Shown: positions 10,375-19,811 of the stretch, piece by piece
Layout of the letters: each line of letters opens with the position of its first letter
Numbering within the stretch: the stretch's first letter is position 1
Assembly (NCBI GenBank): GCA_021018815.1
Contig: JAITYX010000005.1
Coordinates: forward strand, 6,977,501-7,041,500
Direction of reading: 5' to 3'
DNA: 64,000 nucleotides
DNA from: Talinum fruticosum
Taxonomy: Eukaryota > Streptophyta > Magnoliopsida > Caryophyllales > Talinaceae
Made by a program: the position numbers and the translations under genes
The notes under the pieces: generated by a model
What the model was told of the DNA's origin: nothing
Seen by the model: only the letters and a program-made list of their open reading frames with translations
The model's database searches: none

Positions 10375-12438
10375 ACCTTTGTATAAGATTTCAAGCTAAT
10401 CCTAAGGAATCACATCTCACTATGGTGAAGAGAATTTTTATATATTTTGCGAGGACTTAGAATCTTGGTCTATGGTATTCAAAGGACTCGGATATGACCC
10501 TAATTGGAACTCGGATGCCGACTATACTGGTTATAAAGTTGATAGAAAGAGCACATCGGTAGTATGCCAATTTCGGGTCAATCACTCATGTCCCGGCACT
10601 CAAAGAAGTAGAACTCGGTTGTTGTATCAAATGCCGAGGCTGAGTACATTGCACCTGGAGCTTGCCGTGCTCGGATTCTCTGGATTAAACAACACTTAAG
10701 GATCTTGGTCTATCACTCATATCTATTCCAATCAAGTGTGACAACCAAAGTGCAATCAGCATCACCAAGAATCCAGTTCAACACTCAAAGACAAAACACA
10801 TTGAGGTCGGTATCATTTTCCGAGAGACCATTCCGAGAATTGTGCGAAGGTTTGCTCGTGGATAGTCTAAGTCACCCTAGAGGGGTGAATAAGGTGATGG
10901 AGAAATTTAAATGATTCTTACAACGAATCAGCTAAACAGCAGATTCCGAGTTTAGATTAGACTAAAAAAGTGATAACACAGATTTACGTGGAAACCCTCG
11001 TGGGGCGAGAAAACCACGGACAGTGCTAATCCAAGCACCCGATCAAATCCACTATTTTGAATCCATAAAATAAAGGACTGACTCTACCAGAATTGCTCCC
11101 TTAAACAATTCTTTACAATGTTTTCCTAGACTCGAAGTTACCTTATTCGATCTAGTACTTCCTGACCGAGGTAACCTTTACAATCGGGGATAACCGAGCT
11201 AAGTTAACCCTTTCAGCTTAGTCAAGTGACCTTACTCGGAAAGTAAGAAAAGAATGTGACTAATTACAAGGCTATCTTTACAACTTAGAAAATATTAAAT
11301 ACGGACTTGGAGTTGTAAATAGAAGATTGAGTGAGAACAACAAATTCAACCCAAGCAATATGTTCAAGCAATCTATCTAGCCAATCTTCTAGTCTTGTGA
11401 GGTGGCGTTTATTTATATCCAAACAAGTAGAGTGACTGTTGAGTCTTGGTTCCGAACGAAGTCTTCACTAGCCGTTGTAACGGCTCTTCCGAGTCACTCG
11501 AAAAGATCCGTTGGGATGTGAACGTTGTGCAACGGCTCTTCGCTCTAAAAGATGGTCCAATCACTTGGTCATGACTGAAAGTTGTGGTGGAAACAACCAT
11601 TAAGCTTAGATTTGGAGTTTTCCAGCTTTGGAAACAGACAACCCCGACACGAGTGTTTGGGCCATGTCCGAAGTAGGTAAGACACTGTCTGTCGATGTTT
11701 GACAAGTTAGAAGTCGGTTGCTTTTGTATTTCAAAAATAAGTTAGTCTCATTTGAATAACCTAAAAAGCAAACCACATTGGTTCTCAAAGTATAAAATAC
11801 TTTGGTCCAAGATTAGGCACATATAATAATTAACTTTGAACAATTAAATGCTTAATTATCTTAGGCCTAGAAGAATGGAATTTTCCGAGTCTAATATTCA
11901 ATATACTCAAATTCCATCCGAGTCAATCCTAAGGATGATCAAGTTAAAAGGATAGAACATCGAGTTTAACAACTTGATTTGGTCAATTAATCCTCAAAGA
12001 AATAAACTGACTTAGAACAAGGAATTAACACTCGTAATTCTCTTTGCTTTGAAATATGCAGTCAGTACTCGGAATAAAAGTGTTAGAGAAATTATTTGAG
12101 CATGCGATAGTTCTAAGTGATATCCGAATGAATCGAAACATCAGCATAGAAGACATGTAATAAGGTGCTTTCTGAGTTAGTCGAATAGAATGGAAAACTA
12201 CACAAGAGTTTCTATAGTACTCGAATGACTTGAAATCAAAACTTAAGAGAGATAGGATTTATACCCGAGTCTTCATGTAATACTCATAATGACTTAGAGT
12301 TAGAAATTGAGTCTTCAAGGTGATATTAAACTAGAGTTTACTCCTATAAAATTTCAATTAGTTGATATTTTCACTAAGTCTCCGAGTGAAGATCGGTTTT
12401 GCTTTATTAGGAATGAGCTTGGCATGTTAAATGCATGA
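10375..12438 (+). pseudogene. pol: Element C RNase H end of pol (split)
   Basis: 10375-10842 matches the RNase H region of element A. It begins at the segment before ESHLT.VKRI, continues through the KHIEVG..HF.R segment, and stops at the AGAGACCAT sequence. 12318-12438 resumes at GGTGATATT and ends ...LGMLNA with TGA at 12436-12438. It carries several stops. RNase H removes the RNA strand during reverse transcription. Confidence 0.75.
10843..12317 (-). repeat. Minus-strand solo LTR of the Sirevirus-like family
   Basis: In reverse orientation it starts with ...GAGTCTTCA at 12317 and ends near 10843 at the AAGGTTTGCTC side. It matches the LTRs of element E, including the CCCTAGAGGGGTGAATA segment, GCTTAGTCAAG and the TATA-like box near 11410-11418. 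No internal region is attached, so it is a solo LTR inside the RNase H of element C. A clean TSD is not visible; a few bases look lost at the junction. Confidence 0.75.
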
Positions 12439-12719
12439 TTATCTAAGTTATTGCATAAGTTATTTTACTATGAATGATTGTTATATGCTTGAAGTGAATA
12501 ACAAATAGATCGGTTGACACGAGAATGAGACTAAGCTATGAGTTATAAATTTTCCGAGTGTGCTCTGAGTCACTCAAACACATTACTGAGTTAGACTCGG
12601 ATTTTTAGCAAAATGGACATCAAAATTTTGAGATGATCTCTATATAAATGGAGAATATCATAAATGTTTTCGAAAATCCTTTCCCTCTCTCTTTCTCTCG
12701 TCATGCGAGCAGTCAGAAC

Positions 12720-12844
12720 ACCAGCCGTTGGAAGAAAGCCGATTGGAAAATTAGCCGTTACAGCGTTGGGAGATTCAACGGTCCGATAATCGTTACTTGG
12801 TAACTGAGTCGAAGGTGGTGGAAAGCTTTTACTCTCTATAAATA
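12720..12844 (+). promoter_or_regulatory. Putative internal promoter of the element C 3' gene (TATA 12837-12844)
   Basis: CTCTATAAATAAC lies about 170 bp upstream of the ATG at 13013. Upstream of it within 115 bp are AGCCGTTGG, AGCCGTTAC, AGCGTTGG, CAACGG and TCGTTAC. Downstream is a CT-rich leader including a CT repeat (about 12888-12910). Elements A and E have the same arrangement. The LTR U3 regions of elements C and E also carry AACGG/CGTT motifs before TATAAATAG. Function is inferred. Confidence 0.55.
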
Positions 12845-13012
12845 ACACCGCTTCATTTTCTCTCTTTCACTTTACCTACTTATCGCTCTCTCTCTCTCTC
12901 TCTCTCTCTCGCTATCTTTGCTCTAAAGTTCATTCATTCTCGCACTCAAACTTTTTCTTTGTTTCTCGATATTCTATGATCTTTACTCTCACTCACTCTC
13001 TACTCTCTTAAT

Positions 13013-14345
13013 ATGCCTAAGAGAGGATCCGCCATGGCCATAAAGAAGGCCGAACCAAAACGACTCGTTACGAGGCTACACAAGGAAAGGGGAAAGACCC
13101 TGCCTCGGAAGACCCAAAACACAATGTCGCCCAACGCTTCTTCCTAGACGATAAGTTCTTTCCAAAAACATATTTTTCTTGGTTTAAACACATCGCCAAA
13201 ATTAGTGTGTACAACTATTTATGCTTTTGTGATTATATTTACGGAGGCCTTGTTTCGAGTTCTATACTCACATGTCAGCAAGAGATAACATTATCTCTTC
13301 TATTGTTCAAGGCAAGACTGTTTGAATCAATCTTACTTTATTTCACAAACTCTTTGATGTGAAGTCTCTCTTCCTCAACTCCAATCCCATCCCTTTCAAT
13401 GAAGTTGCAGATGACTTCTTTGATAGGTATGCAAAAGAACCTCCTCGATCCGGAAAGAATTTTTCCGTGACTCGGATGACCTCGAAGTCGATTTTTGTGC
13501 TTCATTCTCATGAGGCCATTCTTTTCTTACTACCCGTTAAAAGAGAACCCCAATTTTAACATTCTCAAGGTTCTCTTTGACATCCTAGAGGGCGACGATG
13601 TAGACCTCTTTCCATTCATTCCGGAACAGATAGCCTCTGTTCCATATGACTTTAAAAAGACTCCATATCCTTTTGGAGCCCTTCTTTCTGCTGTTTTTGC
13701 TCAGTTTGAGGTCCCTCTCCCTTCGACCCAAACTCTTTCTTGGAGCCTCGTTTTTGTTTTGGCAGAGGAGAACTTATTGGTCTTGGATACCGGGAAGTCA
13801 AGCCTGGTGTTTGGGTTCACTCGTCCGAGTTACCCCTCCTTCTCCTTCTCCTCCACCTCGGACTCATACTACTCCCGAGGTCCCACTTCTAACAACTGAA
13901 CCATACACTTCTTTGCCTGCCCTTTCTATCGAGCTTCTTCGAAAGTGGCCAACAAATTTTCTTGTCTAGCTATAGAGTTACAATCAACTCTAGGAGCCTT
14001 TAAGGCTTTCATCCCCATGCTGACTCAAATGCAAAGCCATGCTCGATTCGGCTTCAACAGGGGTCAAGCTCGATTTTTGAGCTGAAGAAGGTGATCAAGC
14101 AACGACGTGATCAGATTCACCACCTCCAAGAGAGAAGATCGAAGGCAGCTGAGGACTCGGAATATGCCGAAAACAAATATGAGGAATCCTCCAGCTTTTC
14201 CGAGTTTGAATCGGAAGAAGTCGAAGAAGATGCGGAAGAAGGCTAAGGAGAGGCTGAAGGAGGAGATGAAGAAGGAGAAAAGAAGGAAAAAGTAGTTCAA
14301 CCCGAGGACCCAGGCAACAAAAAACCCGAGGTGATCTCTTTTGAT
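13013..14345 (+). pseudogene. Element C extra 3' gene (Sirevirus env-like position), broken
   Basis: The start is set at 13013 because the first five residues, MPKRG, are shared with the equivalent gene of element E (37091, minus). Blocks conserved with E in the same order are LDDKFFP..FSW near 13144, a YAKE..R..K.FSVTR block near 13430, the PFGALL..VF.QF.VPLP block near 13670-13730, and LQERRSKAA near 14125, followed by a Glu/Ser-rich acidic tail ending near 14345. Frame changes occur at least four times. Some Sireviruses carry an env-like gene here. I see no convincing signal peptide or membrane segment, so envelope function is not supported. The N-terminal part resembles what databases call a putative plant transposon protein domain. 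Confidence 0.6.
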
Positions 14346-15034
14346 CATACTCGAGTGCCTTAAAAAGGCTAGTGATGCGAGCCGGTCTAAGGACCCTGCC
14401 TTAGAAGCTCGACCAACAATAGTTTTTGCTGAAGAAAAGGAAGAAGTAGAGGAAGATCTACCTTTGGTTCATAGAACCAAGATCACTCCACTTCTAGATA
14501 TGCCACTGTTGATGCCACATCGCCCTACTACTTCAAGGATACGAGCGTAGGCACACCGCTTGATCTTCCACTTCTCGCAGACTGCCCCTCCTTCCCGATT
14601 TCAAAATATGTTTTATTTATTTTTCTTTGTCCAACATCTTTTGTATTTAGTGTTCTTCCCTCTCTCCTTTTGATATTTTTTTGATGAAATACTTAGGGGA
14701 GAGAAAAGATCGAAAAATAGATGTTTGGTTTAGGGGAGTTGTCCCTTACTTGTTTCTTGTTTCGTGTTTGTACAGATTGTTTCTAAGTAATGAAATTTAC
14801 ATATTTTTAAGCATATCTATTTCGAGTATATGTTTCCTACTTACTCGATGTATTGTTTGTTACTCTATAACACTTTTGCTCTTATTATTTCAAGAGACAT
14901 GTTATAAGTTATGATTGATCTAAGCTGAACCGATAAATATTCATCATTATTTTTCTTGCTTTGATCAATACTCTATGAAAATTTAACTCTTTGAACCGAT
15001 CGGTTTCTATCTTAAGTATGGAATGCCTTTCATC
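14346..15034 (+). other. Non-coding spacer with repeated purine tracts before the 3' LTR
   Basis: The spacer is T-rich, with purine tracts such as TTAGGGGAGAGAAAAG near 14690 and TTTAGGGGAG near 14727, before the final PPT. Element E has matching tracts in its own spacer (reverse strand near 35231-35290). Repeated PPT-like motifs near the 3' LTR are a known feature of Sireviruses. Confidence 0.5.
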
Positions 15035-15047
15035 AAAAAGGGGAGAG
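15035..15047 (+). promoter_or_regulatory. Polypurine tract of element C
   Basis: AAAAAGGGGAGAG lies immediately before the LTR start TGAAGACTCGG. It primes plus-strand DNA synthesis. Element E has AAAAAGGGGAGAT at the same place (35010-35022, minus). Confidence 0.85.
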
Positions 15048-16435
15048 TGAAGACTCGGTATAAGTCTTTATCTCTCTTTATTTTTTTATTCTAAGTCATT
15101 ATGAGCTTTGAAGAAACTCATATCTAAGTTTTCATTATGTTTTGACACACTAAGTCACCACTTAGAACAATGGCATGAGTAAATAATTTCTCTAACACTT
15201 TATTCTAAGCATTGACTCGTTGATCTAAGTGAAAATGAATTACAACATTAATTCTACTATCTAAGTCGGTTTATTTATTGAGAATTATTTACTTGATCAA
15301 GTTTATGTATTCTAATATTTTATTTTTCTAACTTGATCGATGTAAGGATTGACTCTAGATGGAATCCGAACCTAATGAATATTAGACTCGAAAATTCCAT
15401 TCTTTTAGGTCGAAGATAATTAAGTGCTTAATTACTTTAAATTAATTATTATCTTTTCCTAATTCTAGACTAAAGTATTTTTATACTTTGAGTACTACTT
15501 TGATTTGCTTTTGTAGGTTGTTTAAATAAGCCTAATCTACTTTTGAAATACAAAAGCAACCTAGGTTTTAGGTGTTAAACATCAGCAAACATAAATCAAC
15601 CATTTCCGGACATGACTCGGACATCGTGTCCGAGTTGTTTGTTTCCAAATCCCGTAAACAACAACTTTGGGTCTAACAGTTGTTTCCACCCCAAATTTTA
15701 ATCACAACGAGAGGGATGGACTACTTTTGGAGCCAAGGACCACTACCCAACGTTCACATCTCAATGGATCCTTTTCGAGTTACTTAGATTAGTCGTTACA
15801 ACGACTATTGAAGCTCACCAGTCCGTAACAACCCTCAACGATCATTCCGCCCTAGTACGTATAAATAGAAGCCACTCTACAAGACTTGAAGATTGCTGAA
15901 CACATTACTTAACACGTACTCGAGTGCATCCTTATTCAATCTTCATCTTACAACTCCTAATCTGTATTTTCTTACTTTCTAAGTTGTAAAGAAAGCCTTG
16001 TAATCACTTCTACTCTTTCTACTTTCTTCCTAAGTCCCTTGACCGAGCTGTAAGGGTTAACTCAGCTCAGCTTGTCTCTGACCAGTAAAGGTTATCTTAG
16101 TTAGCAAGTACTAGATCGGATAAGGGAATTTCGAGTCTAGGAAAACTTGTAAGGGAATTGTCGAAGGGAACAATTTTGTAAAGAGTCAATCCTTATGATT
16201 ATGGATTCAATTAGTGGATTTGACTTAGTGCTTGGATTAGCACTCGTCCGTGGTTTTCGCCCTCGGAGGGTTTCCACATACTTCTTTGTGTCTTTAACTT
16301 TTTGAGTCCAATCTAGACTCGGAATTTGTTTCTAAATCTACTCAGTGCAAAATAGTTTGTGTTTTTAGAAAAATCTTCCATCACCCTATTCACGCCCCTC
16401 TAGGGTGACTTAACTTCTCCAAGAGCAAACTTTCA
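15048..16435 (+). repeat. Element C 3' LTR, 1388 bp
   Basis: It starts TGAAGACTCGG and ends CAAACTTTCA. The TATA box TATAAATAG is at 15860-15868, preceded by AACAGTTG, CAACG and TCGTTAC motifs. The R/U5 part matches the LTR remnant of element A and the LTRs of elements D and E. No TSD is visible on the right side (TAAAA at 16436), because the 5' half of the element is missing. Confidence 0.85.
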
Positions 16436-17740
16436 TAAAAGTATATTGTATGTTCCATTAGGGAATGAGCAAGATGAGGATACAATAATATAGGACAGGA
16501 AAAGGGTAGGTGAGTACTCGGTCAAATTGGGGTATGATTTTCTAATGGGAAAAGTCTATAAGGAGAAAAATAAAAGATAGGGAAAGAGACTATGGGGAAG
16601 ATTTTCGAGCACTTAAGATACTTCCTAAAATTAAATGTTTGGAGGGATGGTGCTTAAGGATGCTCTTCCAACAGGGTTTTAATTAAAGAAGAAGAGATTG
16701 GCATAGAGAATTGATTGTAGTTTTTGTAAGGGGTATGGGGAATCAAAAGAACATCTATTCAGGGGACTACGAAATTTTAGAAGAATATGGGTAACAAGGG
16801 ATTTAGGAATAAGAACAGACAATTCGAGAAGAACTAGTTTGGAAAATTGGCTACTAGATTCTTAATGAAAGATAGGAGTGACTAGAAGACAAAGAAAGTG
16901 ACATGGCTACTAACGACACTACGAGAGATTCGGAAAGAAAGAAACAAGGTCATCTTCAATGGAAGCAAGGCGGACCCAATGAATGTAATCACAAATATGA
17001 AGCAAGCATTGATGAGTAGCTACAAGGTTGCAACATGGAGCAAGTTAGGGAAAAGAATAAGAGGAAGAGTGAACGAGGTATGGACGCAATCTACAACAGA
17101 GGAAAACATCTCGGAAATCATGTGACGAGATAGGGCATGGGACAAGGACTCAATGGAAGCGAGTGCAACATTTTTTTTTTTTTTGGGTAAGCGGCCCACC
17201 CGTTGGACCCCCTATCTTAGGGAAGGCTCAACAAGCTCTACGAAGTTAGGGGATAGGGGAGTGTCAGCTCATTAACCTCCACCACACAATATCCTCACAA
17301 TTGATGAATATTGCTCCCCATAATCGAACTTGAGGTGGGTGGGTGGAGGATAGAGCCAGTGGCCTCCTCGACGAAAGCAGGTGCAATATGGGTGGTAGAT
17401 ACAAATAGTTTCGGTCTTTGTACTGGACAAAAGATGGGTTATGCACAATTGACTTTACAAGCGGAGTACATAGCTTTGGAGTTAGCATTGAGGGAAGCAA
17501 AAAGGAAAGGAGTGGAATCTATCAAAATAAAAAGTCTTTGCAGTTGCTGAGAGAGCCTAAGAGACATGCAACATATTCAAAGGAAAACAAAGTACTTAAT
17601 AGGAAAATTCGCAACATACTCCGTAGTTTTAGATCATTTACCATTGTGAAATCAATTAAAATTACGGTCACGACAACTCACTTACTAATTACTAGAGCTA
17701 GGAAGAGGAGCTATGTTATCTCTTTCTAATTCTTTACTCC
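16436..17740 (+). pseudogene. LINE-type retrotransposon 3' end (zf-RVT and RNase H), split by a SINE
   Basis: 16490-17130 reads in broken frames as the reverse-transcriptase zinc-binding domain of plant LINEs. Signs are KLGYDFL, then WGRFS.LKI.PKIK, and later IRKERNKVIFNG near 16925. After the SINE, 17375-17725 gives an RNase H-like fold: GAIWVVDTNSFG, then a LQAEYIALELALREAKRKG stretch and a C-terminal ARKRSYVISF. Plant LINEs carry this RNase H after RT. Several stops are present and the 5' part is missing. Confidence 0.65.
17171..17372 (-). mobile_element. SINE-like insertion (reverse orientation, poly-A tail read as poly-T)
   Basis: It begins on the plus strand with a run of about 14 T, the reverse complement of a 3' A tail. 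It ends about 200 bp later and is flanked by an imperfect ~14-bp repeat: AGCGAGTGCAACAT on the left and AGCAGGTGCAATAT on the right. On the minus strand the 5' part contains AGTTCGATTATGG, close to the tRNA B box GGTTCGANNCC. It interrupts the LINE RNase H domain, whose reading resumes directly at the right flank. It is most likely a tRNA-derived SINE. Confidence 0.6.
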
Positions 17741-18480
17741 TTTGCCCAAAAAAGAAAAAAATAACTCTCCACAGGCACCGACTCTTCAACAATATTCTTT
17801 ATCTCCCATGACAATATAAACCTTAAAACCCTTGAAAGCCCCATGGAAACCCAAATTTCAATCCATAGATAAGGGTAATAGAAAAACCTATCTCAGATAC
17901 CTCGACCTCGAACTCGGTTTTTCTTCTTACCCTCCATTTTTTGATGGCAAACCATATTGGCAATGAATCGAAGAAGGGAAGACAATGAAATTACAATTGA
18001 ATTGAGAGGAGGGGTTTTTAATGTGGGGGCAAAAAGAGGGTTGGATCAATTAAAACTGAGATTTTCTCAACAATTAGTTTTGAAGTAGAAAGTTTAGTAA
18101 AAGAGATCTTTTGGAGGCTCGTGGACATGAGATTGAGGGTTGCGTCAATGTTGTCCAAGCAAATCTCACAATTATAATAGCTCTTACTCTCTACTTGTGT
18201 ATCCGAAATCAATTTTCAAATTTCTTCAAAGAAACTACTTAGTTTTCAATCTATTGCAAGAAATCCAATAATTTTCAAATTAAGGTTTAAAAAAACCTCT
18301 ATTGTTTGGGGAGAAGAGTTGTGAGCTATAATAGTGGATCACTGGAGGAGAGAGACTGGGTGGAAGGGCTCATTTTTTTGATAATATTTCTTTCTTTTTA
18401 AACATTGTTGTCCAAAATGAATTGACAAAGACTATTTTTTTAATAGGTGACCTATTACGATAGTCGATTTAATGGAGTAT
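17741..18480. other. Intergenic stretch, no gene recognised
   Basis: AT-rich sequence with no convincing coding potential. It may be host flanking DNA downstream of VPS9A, which is transcribed from the minus strand. Confidence 0.4.
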
Positions 18481-18645
18481 TAATTCGCACTTATAAAGTT
18501 CAATAGCACGATTAGATAACGAAATTAATTAATTATATGTTTGAATAAATTAAAAACAGCGTATAATTCACACTTATATAGTTCAACGGCACGGGTTAGA
18601 TAACAAAATTAGTTAATGATATTTTTGAATAGATTGAATATTTCA
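18481..18645 (+). repeat. Imperfect tandem duplication, ~82-bp unit
   Basis: Two diverged copies share the blocks TAATTC(G/A)CACTTAT, AGTTCAA, GGCAC or AGCAC, TTAGATAAC and AAATTA(A/G)TTAAT. Copy 1 is about 18481-18561 and copy 2 about 18563-18645. Confidence 0.7.
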
Positions 18646-19811
18646 GGGGCTGTTTAACCACGAACATCACCAAAATAAACAAAAGGGGATAATGGCTTCC
18701 CTTGATGAAGCCCCCTCAAGCCAGTGAAAAATATAGGTGGTTCACCATTCACCAGCACCGAGAACCGAACAGTACAGATACAAATGTGCATCAGTAGACA
18801 TACAAACGTACATCATATCTTCCATTTGCTAGGGAAACCCATTTTTTGAGAAGTACCACGAGCAAGTCATAAGAAAAAATGGTCATACACCTTTTCAATA
18901 TTAAGCTTAAAAATAATTCTCGATTAATTAGATTTGAGATAGGAGTTGATACACTCGTTAAGAATCAAACTTTTACTTTCTGCTTCAAATCAGGCAATGA
19001 ACCTGATTTTGAATTCGTATAATGCAGGCAATCAAATTCAGAACTTGCAGCTCAGAAAAAGAAATGAAAAAAATAGCTTACAGTACAGCCGACAATAAAG
19101 ATCCAAAACAAAAATGTTCTCAGAATGTCTGCATATATATTTTTTAAAAAAATTTTAAAAAAGTCAATTATGAACTACATCTGAGCAACATCTCAGTTAA
19201 GAGCAATCTGCTACAAACACACAAGCTTACTACCCTGTTCCAGTGGCAAACTTATCCTGTTCAGTCAATGATTTTAGCCTATCAGGCTCCGCAATCTATT
19301 ATGGCAACACTCACCTAGTAAGATAAATTTCCAACAAATCAAACAACGGAAGACTAGACAGGAGCACCGAGCCACACCTGCTGTTTGATTGCTAGGTTGG
19401 CTATCTAGCTACTAACATATTTACCTCAGTTCACACATATTTCTGCTAATTTAGCATCCATGATTGTTAGCTACTCTCATCCCCCATCTTTGATGGCATT
19501 TGAATTCCCTGCTACAGGAACAGGGTTGAATCAAGCATAAACTAGTCTTATTTCACCTTTGTCCATTTCCCTGACAGCAAACTGAAGAGCACAGTTCTTC
19601 ATCTTTCCAACCTGCAGTTTCAACGAACTATAGACAGACACCAACATCTCAACTTCCCCAAACTATAGCAGACAACATATAGCTGCAATTCAGATCTGTC
19701 ATCAATCCAGTTGCAATGAGAAAAAACCGATGAATGATTATGATCATGTCATTCTTTAATTCATGATGCCACAACCTCAGTGTGATCAGTACTTGGACGA
19801 GTAGCATTACC
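18646..19811. other. Region downstream of VPS9A, including its probable 3' UTR
   Basis: No separate gene was recognised. On the minus strand this follows the VPS9A stop codon. A donor-like AAG|GTAGGG overlaps that stop, and an acceptor-like CTGCAG|GTTGG lies near 19613, so an intron at the very end of the gene is possible. Splicing there would replace the last codon context and add only about three residues before another stop. Confidence 0.35.

Larger units (their letters stand above)
10375..16435 (+). mobile_element. Element C: 3' half of a Sirevirus-like copia retrotransposon
   Basis: Only the RT/RNase H end of pol (10375-10842 and 12318-12438), an extra 3' gene (13013-14345), the PPT and the 3' LTR remain. 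The left side abuts the LTR of element A directly, so the 5' half was lost. A minus-strand solo LTR of the same family sits inside RNase H. The order pol - extra gene - PPT - LTR matches element E on the minus strand. Confidence 0.8.
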
